Source: a virus. From it: a stretch of DNA of 54,064 bases. Below, piece after piece: positions 1 to 8,219 of the stretch. The DNA lies in the IMG/VR virus record IMGVR_UViG_3300042309_000278, positions 1-54,064 of that record, one strand, 5' to 3'. Under the pieces are notes generated by a model. That model was not told the origin of the DNA and searched no databases. It saw only the letters and a list, made by a program, of their open reading frames with translations. Each line of letters opens with the position of its first letter. Position 1 is the stretch's first letter. The position numbers and the translations under genes are program-made.

Positions 1-258
1 TCCACCGCCAAAGTCAGTATTGGTGTCGCTAGTTGCAACAACTTCGTATTCTTCGGTGACATCTTCTTCTTCGGACTCATCGTCCTCAAAGTCTTCGTCA
101 TCGTCAAACTCTTCATCATCTTCGAAGTCTTCTTCATCTTCATCAAGGAGTTCCTCCTCGACTGGCTCTTCTTCGTCAATGGTATCATCCTCGTCAACTT
201 CGTTGTCGGTGTCTTCAAGGATCTCTTCTTCTTCGTAGAACTCTTCTGGCTGAGGCAT
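1..258 (-). CDS. Acidic protein, N-terminal part (scaffold gp22 position), runs off the window
   Basis: The reading frame starts at the ATG at 258 and is open through base 1, giving 86 residues of an incomplete gene. The start follows a good ribosome binding site (AGGAG about 7 bases upstream). After MPQPEEFYEEEE the protein is almost entirely Glu and Asp with few other residues, and it ends in the visible part with a Gly-rich turn. In T4 the gene after protease 21 is the prohead scaffold gp22, which is acidic and is removed by gp21, so position and charge suggest a scaffold or core protein. No gp22 sequence motif is visible in this fragment, so it could also be a separate acidic core protein like gp67. 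A serine-rich frame on the opposite strand is a shadow of the GAA/GAT codons. Confidence 0.75.
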   Translation of the reverse strand, partial: MPQPEEFYEEEEILEDTDNEVDEDDTIDEEEPVEEELLDEDEEDFEDDEEFDDDEDFEDDESEEEDVTEEYEVVATSDTNTDFGGG

Positions 259-289
259 TAGAAATCTCCTTTGTCTTCCCTATGTATAT

Positions 290-297
290 TATTTAGA
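290..297 (-). promoter_or_regulatory. Candidate late promoter octamer upstream of the acidic gene
   Basis: On the minus strand the octamer reads TCTAAATA, one base from the T4 late core TATAAATA. It overlaps the gp21 stop codon and lies 32 bases before the next start, leaving the ribosome binding site on the transcript. Weak evidence, a single short match in AT-rich sequence. Confidence 0.25.
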
Positions 298-940
298 GTT
301 TTGATATGAAGTCCTTGAAGACTTCTAACTTTGCTTCTTCTAGTTCTCTTGAACTAGCCTTCTTTATAACTTTTTGGTAGGAGGAAATGGTCTTCTCCTG
401 TAGGATTCCATTATTCCAAACCCATTCCTTTCCTTCCATGATGCCGTTTACAAAGGCATTTGGGGCGGATGGGTCTGCAACGATATCGACCGTGGCAAGA
501 CTGAAATCATCCTGAACTTCGTTGATTCCATTCACTTGCTTGAGCGAACCCATGCCACGGGATGAAACTCCAAGACGAACACCCTCATCAATAAGATTCT
601 TTACGATGTTTCCGAATGGGGTGTCGAGGATCTTTGCCTTGCCATAGACAACCGTGCCATCCATGTTCATTTCCTTGATGATGTGTGAAACACGATCAAG
701 GTTGAGGGATGGACCCTGTGGGTGTCCTAGTTCGCCAAGAGAACGGCTGCTCTTGATGTAGTTCTCATTGTACTTCTCAACCTCACGCTCCATGATGGAT
801 TGTGGGTAGACGCGACCATTCTTGTTCACTTGCTCGGATTCCATGAACACACCACGAATGTAGTAGTTCTTCTTTCCGTTGCCAGCATCCTCAGCAATGG
901 TCTGAATGTTTGTCTCGTTGTGTTCTGTAATCAGTAGCAT
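293..940 (-). CDS. 21: Prohead maturation protease, T4 gp21-like
   Basis: A 215-residue protein, essentially the length of T4 gp21 (212). It has the features of the T4-type prohead serine protease: an N-terminal beta strand region with GVFMESEQVNKNGRVYP (about residues 30-46), a conserved His in ELGHP (H73), and the serine segment GVSSRGMGSL (S126/S127), followed by a DIVADPSAPNAF segment. In this family the His and Ser form the catalytic pair, and the enzyme cleaves scaffold, capsid and core proteins during head maturation before destroying itself. It sits between the core protein at 947-1204 and the acidic gene at the window edge, as in T4. The ATG at 940 follows GAAGGG. Confidence 0.93.
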   Translation of the reverse strand: MLLITEHNETNIQTIAEDAGNGKKNYYIRGVFMESEQVNKNGRVYPQSIMEREVEKYNENYIKSSRSLGELGHPQGPSLNLDRVSHIIKEMNMDGTVVYGKAKILDTPFGNIVKNLIDEGVRLGVSSRGMGSLKQVNGINEVQDDFSLATVDIVADPSAPNAFVNGIMEGKEWVWNNGILQEKTISSYQKVIKKASSRELEEAKLEVFKDFISKL

Positions 941-946
941 GATTCT

Positions 947-1204
947 TTAGCCCTTCTTTTTCGAGCGGAGGAGTTTGAAATCTTTTGCGTCCAATTTACC
1001 ATTCTTGTTCATATCAATTTTGTGTTGATTGCCAATAAGGTTTTCATTGACATCTATATCGCCATAAATGCCTTGACCAACTTCTGCACGAACATCATCG
1101 ATGTTGTCTGCAACAGTGGAGAAAAGAAGGCTGTTTGTAAGTTCCTTAGCAGCGACGAAATCTTCGTCCATGATTGCTCTGATTAGATCTCTTGAGTCGG
1201 ACAT
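947..1204 (-). CDS. Small prohead core protein (gp67/gp68 position) with an EF-hand-like loop
   Basis: An 85-residue protein between portal and protease genes, where T4 has core genes 67 and 68. The N-terminal part (RDLIRAIMDEDFVAAKELTNSL, paraphrased as a charged amphipathic helix) looks like the conserved start of T4-type core proteins. The C-terminal part contains DMNKNGKLDAKDF (about residues 64-76), a close match to the 12-position EF-hand or dockerin calcium loop with D, N, N, K, D and a final D at the ligand positions. It ends in a basic KKKG tail. Core function is inferred from position. Calcium binding is inferred from the motif only. Confidence 0.7.
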   Translation of the reverse strand: MSDSRDLIRAIMDEDFVAAKELTNSLLFSTVADNIDDVRAEVGQGIYGDIDVNENLIGNQHKIDMNKNGKLDAKDFKLLRSKKKG

Positions 1205-1227
1205 TTTATTCTCCTAGATTCTATTAT

Positions 1228-2907
1228 CTATTGTTTCTTATTACTCTGTGTTTGTTCACCGCCACCCATTTGTGCTTGCATCTGTGCCTGAGCCTGTTGC
1301 TGTTGCAACTGTTGCTGCATCTGAACATCGCCTGTCATCTGTTGTGTAGTGACCTGTGTAGCAATCTGTGTTGGGATGGAATTGTTTGGGTCTTGCTGCT
1401 TATCTTGCTCCACCTGTGCATTAATGTCTGCAACTTCTTCTTCAGTCAATCTCAGGATATTCTTCTGAATGTATGACTTGGAGAAGTACTTGCCAAGATA
1501 TGGATCGGCAGAGTTCACAAGATTGAGGCGATTTGTCATGATCTCGTTTTCCTTGGCTTCCGTGAAATAGGAGTCCTTACGGAAATCGAAGCGGATCATT
1601 GGGTGAATATAATCCCAATCTTCCTTCGTGATTACACCCTTGAGTAGCAACTGAGTCTTCAGTGCATCAAGGAAAAGTTCTGCAAACTTCTTCCTGAGTC
1701 TTTCGATGAAACGGAAGAACTTGAGTTCGTCTCGCGTGATTTCCGCTTGGCGACCCATGTTGAAGCCGTTCTGATCCGTCTCAAGACGGGACATTGGAAC
1801 ATTGAGAGACTTGTACAACTTCTTCTGAAAGTATAGAACATCGTCCATCTGCCCGAGGTTCTGACCACCTGGTAGGGTGCTGACTTCCGTTCCCTTGCCA
1901 CCTTCGCGGCGAGGCATCCAGAAGTCCTCAAGCATGGTCATGTGCCGTCGTTCGTCCTTCAGTTCTCCCGTAGATGCATCATAAACCAACTTGTTTCGGT
2001 AACGGTTCATGATGTCCTTGAGATACTGCTCTGCCTTGTTCTTTGGAAGATTTCCGACATCGATATAGAACACTCTACGTTCAGGTGCGCGAGATAGACG
2101 ATAGATGACAACTGCATCCTCGACCATCTTGAGTTGGTTGAGTGGCTTCAATGCCTTGTGTACATACGACAGGACTCTCTTCTTACCAGAGTCAAACAAA
2201 CCACTGTGAATATAGCAGATCGAATCTGTGGCAATCTTCACACCCTTTGTTGGTGTGGCAGGAGTGAATGCAGCAGTGGTTGTGGATGTTTCTTCTCGCT
2301 CGCTGTAGACGAAGAACTCATCGACCTTGGTGACAAGATCGGCATTGGTTGCCTTGTCCTTCTTCTTCTGAACATTTCTGACTTTTCTGATGTGAGTCGA
2401 TTCGATTGGACGAAGTTCAACAAGACCCTTCTTTGGGTTTTCCTTGTCGATGATCTTGTGATAATAGAGTCTTCCATCTATGTACCACTTGCGGAATATC
2501 TCGTATCCCTTGTCTTGAAACTTTAGGAGTCTGAGTATTTCATCAAACTCCTCTTCAATCTTGGTCTTTATCTTTGGAGATAATTTTCTATTGTCAACTA
2601 CTATCTCAACGGGACGCTTTGTGTCATCATAGACAACTGCTTCATTGCAGATGTCATCGATAGCCATCTCTACTTCTGGATAGAGAGCCATCTCTCTGTA
2701 CTTTCGAATCATGTCTGCTGTTGACTTGATCCCACCATCGAAATCCATGTACGAACTAAAATAGACACCAGAAGAAATGGGCATAGCCCCGTCATCAAGA
2801 TCAGGAGGGGCGAACGATGCGTTCGTCTTGATATCCTCCTGCTCAAGTTTCGGGGCTATTCTTTCACCCGCTCTACCGAGCGACCAACCAAAAAGTTCAA
2901 AAGCCAT
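1228..2907 (-). CDS. 20: Portal vertex protein, T4 gp20-like
   Basis: A 559-residue protein (T4 gp20 is 524) that forms the dodecameric portal at one capsid vertex, the channel for DNA packaging and the attachment site of the neck. Recognisable conserved blocks include VELRPIESTHIRKVRNV, RAPERRVFYIDVGNLPK, KLVYDASTGELKDERRHM and SLNVPMSRLETDQNGFNMGR. The C-terminal 70 residues are a low-complexity Gln-rich tail with GGGEQ, beyond the portal fold and likely variable. The start at 2907 is preceded by GGAGAAATGA. It lies between the tube gene 19 and the core genes, in T4 order. Confidence 0.96.
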   Translation of the reverse strand: MAFELFGWSLGRAGERIAPKLEQEDIKTNASFAPPDLDDGAMPISSGVYFSSYMDFDGGIKSTADMIRKYREMALYPEVEMAIDDICNEAVVYDDTKRPVEIVVDNRKLSPKIKTKIEEEFDEILRLLKFQDKGYEIFRKWYIDGRLYYHKIIDKENPKKGLVELRPIESTHIRKVRNVQKKKDKATNADLVTKVDEFFVYSEREETSTTTAAFTPATPTKGVKIATDSICYIHSGLFDSGKKRVLSYVHKALKPLNQLKMVEDAVVIYRLSRAPERRVFYIDVGNLPKNKAEQYLKDIMNRYRNKLVYDASTGELKDERRHMTMLEDFWMPRREGGKGTEVSTLPGGQNLGQMDDVLYFQKKLYKSLNVPMSRLETDQNGFNMGRQAEITRDELKFFRFIERLRKKFAELFLDALKTQLLLKGVITKEDWDYIHPMIRFDFRKDSYFTEAKENEIMTNRLNLVNSADPYLGKYFSKSYIQKNILRLTEEEVADINAQVEQDKQQDPNNSIPTQIATQVTTQQMTGDVQMQQQLQQQQAQAQMQAQMGGGEQTQSNKKQ

Positions 2908-2925
2908 TCATTTCTCCAAATAAAA

Positions 2926-3495
2926 TTACACTGTAGGCGTGAAGTTACTCAAAACAGGAAGCGTAGATGCGTCTGGCGTACCGACGTTTGAAGTGAAGTA
3001 TGAGTAAGCAAGGGTCACACTAAACTCTTCAATCTGATCAGTTGCTTCGTATGATAAGTCGATTGACGAGATGTCTGTTGGGAAGCAACCAATCAACTTG
3101 TATGCCTTGAGTGGTTTACCAGTACGATCAAGTTGATTGACTTGCCAATCTTGGAATATTGGTCCTGCAAGATTTGTAAACTCTGATGAAGCAACATTTC
3201 GCTCCATTGCTTGAATGCTGTTAACCCAAAGTTCAAACAAGTTACGCAACTGAAACTTATTGTCGTTGATGATTGTGATAGACCAATCACCAAATGTTCT
3301 GTCGCCAGGAACTTTGATTCTTCTTCCACGATATGGAATTTCGATTGTTCCTAGTGCCGTTCCTGGTAATGATGCAGACTTTACAAGGAATGGGGTGAGA
3401 GGACTTTGAGTCCCACCGATGTTTCCTTGAACTTCAAAGAGCGATGGCTTAACGCCCGCTCCCTGCATTGCATTTGCAAATCTCTTGATGTTCAT
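2926..3495 (-). CDS. 19: Tail tube protein, T4 gp19-like
   Basis: A 189-residue protein that stacks as hexamers to make the inner tail tube. The conserved tube features are present: the N-terminal MNIKRFANAM, the TPFLVKSASLPG segment, the IPYRGRRIKVPGDR strand pair, and the central FGDWSITIINDNKFQLRNLF helix-strand. It is slightly longer than T4 gp19 (163). It lies directly before the portal gene and after the two sheath genes in transcription order. The ATG at 3495 is preceded by GGGAG and, further upstream, a candidate late promoter, as would suit one of the most abundant virion proteins. Confidence 0.95.
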   Translation of the reverse strand: MNIKRFANAMQGAGVKPSLFEVQGNIGGTQSPLTPFLVKSASLPGTALGTIEIPYRGRRIKVPGDRTFGDWSITIINDNKFQLRNLFELWVNSIQAMERNVASSEFTNLAGPIFQDWQVNQLDRTGKPLKAYKLIGCFPTDISSIDLSYEATDQIEEFSVTLAYSYFTSNVGTPDASTLPVLSNFTPTV

Positions 3496-3516
3496 TCTTT
3501 GTTACTCCCTATAGTC

Positions 3517-3524
3517 TATTTATT
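3517..3524 (-). promoter_or_regulatory. Candidate late promoter upstream of the tail tube gene
   Basis: The minus strand reads AATAAATA here, one mismatch from the T4 late core TATAAATA, followed 14 bases later by the GGGAG ribosome binding site of the tube gene. The motif overlaps the stop codon of the upstream sheath gene. Assigned by analogy with T4 sigma-gp55 promoters; no start site is known. Confidence 0.4.
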
Positions 3525-6255
3525 CGATGGTGGTTAGGTTGAAGTCACTTCTCACAGCAACGAAGTTCAACTGAACGAAGTTGATGGACTTCAATGGCTT
3601 GATATAAATGTCTGCAACAAACTGATTGTTGTCGATTACTTGCGATGTATTGTTCGTTTCATCACAAATAACCTTGAAATCAGCAATACCGCGTTGTGCT
3701 TGAACATTAGAAAGGAATGGTGTTACAAGATTGCGGAATTGAGAACGAGTAAACTCATCGTTGAATTCAAAGAGAGAATACTTGGCTGCTTTGGCAATAG
3801 CCTTCTCAAGGGCAATAAACACTCTACGAACATTTATGCGATCAAATGCACTTGGCTTCGTCAACATGGTCTTATCGCTGTAAAGAACAGTTCCAGAACC
3901 ATCGTTGAACTGAACAAAGAAGTTGATTCCATTCTTGTAGAGTTCGTCGCGATCTGCCTTGCTGAAGTTTGTTTCCAACTTCACAGCATTTCGGATAAAG
4001 CCTCTTGAGAATCCTGCTGGAGACTCCCAAGGAATTTCTTGGGCGCAGAGAATTCCAGCAACATCTGACGAGAGAGACATCTTTCTCAACTGATTGTTGA
4101 AGGTGTCGAAGAAAACTTTTCGACCAGCAACAAGAATTGTGTATGAGTTCGACGGAACTTGTAACACATTCTTTCTGAAATTGATGGTGTTAGTTGCTGT
4201 CTGCGATGAATATTGATTTGGGTTTGATGGCTTTGGTGTTGGTATGACAAGCACAGTGTCTTTTCGTGGTGATATTACTGTGTCATACGCAATTCTTTCA
4301 ACCATATCTTCTACTGCTTGAGAAGTATCACTACTAACTGATGATTCTGGAACAAACAGAATATCAACAGCCGAGTCATCATCCGCAAATATTGAGTATG
4401 CTTTCGTATATTCCAGAGTTGACGGACCTGTTAGCGAAGACTCTCCGTGCGCTAGTTGAGACTCATAGAATCCCTTTCTAGTATAAGTGGTTCCGTCAGC
4501 AGCAACGTATGAATAAATGATATCTCCAAACGCCGTGGTTGCATCAGATGATGCGTTTCCACCACCACTTAAACCAAATGGTTTGGTGCAGTAAACAAAC
4601 TGAGAGTTGTTGTTGATGAAATCTTTATAGTAGATTGACTCGCCATCAAGATTCTTTGCATCAGTTGCCTTAGAAAGAAGTTGGAATTTCTCAAGCAATC
4701 CGTTCTTTGGTCCAAACTTTCCTCCCGTATCGATAACAGCGAAACTAATTTCGTCATTTGAACCACCAACATTAGAAGCGAATTCTGATGTATTTGGAAT
4801 CTTGTCGAATATTGAGTTAGAAGATGCAAAATCGCTTGTAGGGGTTGTTACAGTTGTGGCAAAGGTGGATAGATTTCCAACTTGCTTCATACCAAAAGAA
4901 AAGTCTCTCCGAATTCCAGTCAATCCGCCAGTTGTATCAAAAGTCACCCCAACACTTTGCTGAGTTCCATTTACAGTTTTTGTGAACGTAACACCGCCAG
5001 TTAATCCAACTAGAAGGTTCCAACCCTTTATGCTTGTAGATGGTGGCGTTGAACCAAATATATCAGTCGATACTTTAGACCATGTATTTCGGTATAATGG
5101 AAATAGATTTGATGAACCAGAGGGGAAATTTCCACTATAGATCAAACTACCAAAATTAGATGGTATACCACTTGTTAAGTAGTTCTTTGTCCCAACCTCA
5201 CCCGGTCTATTACCGAAAGTGAGTGTTGGATGCATATTTGTAGAATCTGCATTTAAAAACAGAATATCAACTGCTTTGGGGCTAGTTGAATTTATTTTTG
5301 CAAATACAGTTTTTGGACTGTTAGAAGAATTGCTGTATTTATTAAATGGATTGTATTTTGTCCCAACAGGAGAGATTGATTCCAACGCATAGTAGTTTTG
5401 GTTGTTGCCGCTAGGATCAGATCCGTTGTTTGTTAGGGTATAATTGCTGGATGTTGTTCCTGTTGCGTATAGGAAATTAATTGCCGATGTTGTATCCAAT
5501 GAATTTATAAAAGTAGTTGGTTCAACTCCACTTGGCGGAACAATGGTAATCATTGTATATGTGTGAGTACCAGATGTAGTACCAAGAAGTTCATGTCCAT
5601 TTGAATCTATAACAGCATCTGGATCCGGAGAACCGTTATAATATGTAAAAGTATATCCAATTGCTCCTGTGCTTATACCCGCCATCGTAGCGAGTGCATA
5701 TCCACCAATCAGATTAAAATCGGTATATGCGGCTACCGTGGTGTTTACAGATTCGGTTTCATTAGTTGTACCATCCCACACAATTACCTTAAGCGAGTCA
5801 CCAAAATTTCCTGGATATCTCGCACGGAAATTTGCTATGGATTCAATTCCATTTTGACCAGAGAACCCACCAAGTTTTGCAAATTCTTCTTCGTTGGTTA
5901 TTCTAGGATATGTGCAGTTATTGATGCTAGTTATTCCAGCCTCTTGAGAGGTTGAATTTGTATCGCTTGATTGTTCGATTCGAATAACCTTGAGGTTGTT
6001 TGAATACTTCAAAAAGTTTGCTGCTGCGAAGAAATCAATTTCACTCAAACTATCTGATGGATCAAGTGTTGGTTTTCCAAATAAAGCAGCAAGATCGCTT
6101 TCTGATGTTACGCGGTTAGCAACTAGGCACGGACCCCAGTTAAATGTTCCAACCATACCACCACTGTTAAGCGATTCTGGTTGAACGAATTGTGAAAGAT
6201 CGATTTCCGATACATTTACACCTGGGCTTAGTTGTGTTGGGATTGGACTAGCCAT
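3520..6255 (-). CDS. 18: Tail sheath protein, long paralogue (gp18-like, 911 aa)
   Basis: This protein keeps both ends of the contractile sheath fold. The N-terminus (IPTQLSPGVNVSEIDLSQFV, TFNWGPCLVANRVTSESDL, FFAAANFLKYSNNLKVIRI) matches the second copy beside it. The C-terminal 190 residues (KPSAFDRINVRR, LFEFNDEFTRSQFRNLV, VICDETNN, DIYIKPLKSINFVQLNFVAV) are nearly identical to that copy. Between about residues 165 and 520 lies extra Gly/Ser/Thr/Asn-rich sequence, making it about 280 residues longer than the neighbour and 250 longer than T4 gp18 (659). Surface-exposed insertions of this kind are known in sheath proteins. It is the promoter-distal copy, 11 bases after the shorter gene. Both copies look intact. 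Confidence 0.94.
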   Translation of the reverse strand: MASPIPTQLSPGVNVSEIDLSQFVQPESLNSGGMVGTFNWGPCLVANRVTSESDLAALFGKPTLDPSDSLSEIDFFAAANFLKYSNNLKVIRIEQSSDTNSTSQEAGITSINNCTYPRITNEEEFAKLGGFSGQNGIESIANFRARYPGNFGDSLKVIVWDGTTNETESVNTTVAAYTDFNLIGGYALATMAGISTGAIGYTFTYYNGSPDPDAVIDSNGHELLGTTSGTHTYTMITIVPPSGVEPTTFINSLDTTSAINFLYATGTTSSNYTLTNNGSDPSGNNQNYYALESISPVGTKYNPFNKYSNSSNSPKTVFAKINSTSPKAVDILFLNADSTNMHPTLTFGNRPGEVGTKNYLTSGIPSNFGSLIYSGNFPSGSSNLFPLYRNTWSKVSTDIFGSTPPSTSIKGWNLLVGLTGGVTFTKTVNGTQQSVGVTFDTTGGLTGIRRDFSFGMKQVGNLSTFATTVTTPTSDFASSNSIFDKIPNTSEFASNVGGSNDEISFAVIDTGGKFGPKNGLLEKFQLLSKATDAKNLDGESIYYKDFINNNSQFVYCTKPFGLSGGGNASSDATTAFGDIIYSYVAADGTTYTRKGFYESQLAHGESSLTGPSTLEYTKAYSIFADDDSAVDILFVPESSVSSDTSQAVEDMVERIAYDTVISPRKDTVLVIPTPKPSNPNQYSSQTATNTINFRKNVLQVPSNSYTILVAGRKVFFDTFNNQLRKMSLSSDVAGILCAQEIPWESPAGFSRGFIRNAVKLETNFSKADRDELYKNGINFFVQFNDGSGTVLYSDKTMLTKPSAFDRINVRRVFIALEKAIAKAAKYSLFEFNDEFTRSQFRNLVTPFLSNVQAQRGIADFKVICDETNNTSQVIDNNQFVADIYIKPLKSINFVQLNFVAVRSDFNLTTIE

Positions 6256-6266
6256 TTGCTCTCCTA

Positions 6267-8168
6267 TTAGATGATCTCAGTGAAGGTGCTATCTGTTCTC
6301 GTTGCGATGAAGTTCAATTGAATGAAGTTAATCGACCTTGCTGGCTTGATGTAAATGTCTGCCACGAACTGATTGTTGTCAATCACTTGACCAGTATTAT
6401 TTGTTTCATCACAAATAACTCTAAAGTCCGTAATTCCTCTCTGTGCTTGAACATTTCTGAGATATGGAATGACTAGATTGCGGAATTGAGAACGAGTAAA
6501 CTCATCGTTAACTTCGAACAATGAGTATTTAGCGGCAGTTGCGATAGTCTTTTCAAGAGTGATGAAAAGGCGACGAACATTGATACGATCAAACGCACTC
6601 GGCTTCTTCAATAGAGTTTTATCTCCAAAGAGAATGGTTCCTTCTCCGCTGAATGTTGCAACTGGATTGACTCCCGCAACATAGAGAAGATCGCGCGATG
6701 ATTGATCTGGATTAAAGGCTAGTTTAATTGAATTTCTTATAGTTCCGCGATTGAGTCCTGCTGGTGAGAACCAAGCCTGTGTTGCCGATTCACTTCTTGC
6801 ACAAAGACCAGCAATATCGGAGTTCAACGGAATATAACGGAACATGTCATTGTACTTATCGTAGATGTACTTCCATCCACTATCCATGACGATATAGGAT
6901 GAATTCATTCCATAAGTTGTATTTCTTGTTGTAATGACACTCGATGTGGCTTGAGCCTGTGTCTTGTTCAAAACATCGCTAAGTGTTGGTGACACAAACA
7001 GTACACAGTCCTTGCGCTCATTGACAAGATCTGCAAGAAGTTTGACTGTTGTTGCATCAGATCTACCCGATATGAGTAGTGATATATCTACGTTGTCGCG
7101 ATCAAGGAACTTACTATATCCCTTGGTGAAGATATTTGCTGTTGTCGATGATGCACCAGTTCCTCCACTTAGGCTATAACGAGATACCTTTGCAGCAGCA
7201 TATCCTCCGCTAATATCAGAGAAGGAAGTTGTGAGATCTTTAGCAATGGTTTCGCCCCAAAGTTGCTCCAGATCACCAGCCCAAATATAGTTTGACTGTG
7301 TGTTGATTACAGAAGTAACATAGTTTGGTTGACCATCGTTGTTGCGAGCATCATATGCTTTCGAAACATTTTGGAATGTTTCTAGAATTGTTCCCTTGGT
7401 CCCCGTAAACAAACCATCTTCATCGATGACCACAACATTGAGTTCGTCGTTTGCGCCACCCTTGGCGGCGGCTTGTGTGCTTGTCTCGGCAGTTAGTTGG
7501 AAAAGATCCGCATACTTACTACGGAACTTCATGCTTGCGCTTAGACCAATTGTACTCGCAATATATGTCTTTGTGGTGACAGTATTTCCTGCGGCAGAAT
7601 CGACAAGGAAAGTTTGTGCAAATTGATTTGTTTGGAAAATCAATTTGTCGTTTTCTTCAAGGGTTCCGCCAAGAACTGTAGAGAATCTGATGGTATTTGT
7701 TCCGATTGATGCCGTTGCACCAACAGTAAGTGTGGCTTCTCCATCACCGTCGATCACAACAACTTTCAGTGAATTTCCCAATACTCCTGGATACTTGGCA
7801 TAGAAAGCAGCCGTAAGTCCATCAGTGCCACCAAGAACATCTTCATTGGCATATTGCAAACCAGTAATACCGGAAGAATTTGCATTGGTTTCATCGCTGC
7901 CTATAGCACGAACAACCCGAAGATCGCGACCGTATTGAAGAAAGTTTGCTGCACAGTGGAAATCGATTCCGTTATCATCACGGAGAGGCTTTCCGAAAAC
8001 TCTTACCAAATCGTCTTCTGATGTGATCGTGACTATTTTTTCTGCTGGACCCCATTGAAATACTCCAGCGATTGCCGCTGTAGTACTTGCAACATTTGGT
8101 GTGACATTTGTGAGGTCAATTTCCGAATAATTCACACCTGGGCTAAGTTGTACGGGAATTCTGCTCAT
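6267..8168 (-). CDS. 18: Tail sheath protein, short paralogue (gp18-like, 633 aa)
   Basis: A complete sheath protein close in length to T4 gp18 (659). The N-terminus has IPVQLSPGVNYSEIDLTNV and VFQWGPAEKIVTITSEDDLV. The middle has NDELNVVVIDEDGLF and ETFQNVSKAYDARNNDG, the latter also conserved in the long copy. The C-terminal domain that contacts the tube and neighbouring subunits (PSAFDRINVRRLFITLEK, DEFTRSQFRNLVIPYLRNV, VICDETNNTGQVIDNNQF) is highly similar to the long paralogue. It is probably closer to the ancestral sheath gene, because it lacks the large insertion. It follows the terminase gene directly, with a GGAG ribosome binding site 7 bases before the ATG. Confidence 0.95.
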   Translation of the reverse strand: MSRIPVQLSPGVNYSEIDLTNVTPNVASTTAAIAGVFQWGPAEKIVTITSEDDLVRVFGKPLRDDNGIDFHCAANFLQYGRDLRVVRAIGSDETNANSSGITGLQYANEDVLGGTDGLTAAFYAKYPGVLGNSLKVVVIDGDGEATLTVGATASIGTNTIRFSTVLGGTLEENDKLIFQTNQFAQTFLVDSAAGNTVTTKTYIASTIGLSASMKFRSKYADLFQLTAETSTQAAAKGGANDELNVVVIDEDGLFTGTKGTILETFQNVSKAYDARNNDGQPNYVTSVINTQSNYIWAGDLEQLWGETIAKDLTTSFSDISGGYAAAKVSRYSLSGGTGASSTTANIFTKGYSKFLDRDNVDISLLISGRSDATTVKLLADLVNERKDCVLFVSPTLSDVLNKTQAQATSSVITTRNTTYGMNSSYIVMDSGWKYIYDKYNDMFRYIPLNSDIAGLCARSESATQAWFSPAGLNRGTIRNSIKLAFNPDQSSRDLLYVAGVNPVATFSGEGTILFGDKTLLKKPSAFDRINVRRLFITLEKTIATAAKYSLFEVNDEFTRSQFRNLVIPYLRNVQAQRGITDFRVICDETNNTGQVIDNNQFVADIYIKPARSINFIQLNFIATRTDSTFTEII

Positions 8169-8219
8169 TTTGTTCTCCAGATGATTCTATCATGTATGTA
8201 GTAAATTTTAGTATTTCAC

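Noticed and set aside
20-238. Serine-rich plus-strand frame
   Set aside because: It is the complement of a Glu/Asp-rich minus-strand gene with its own ribosome binding site; the Ser codons are TCT/TCA shadows of GAA/GAT.
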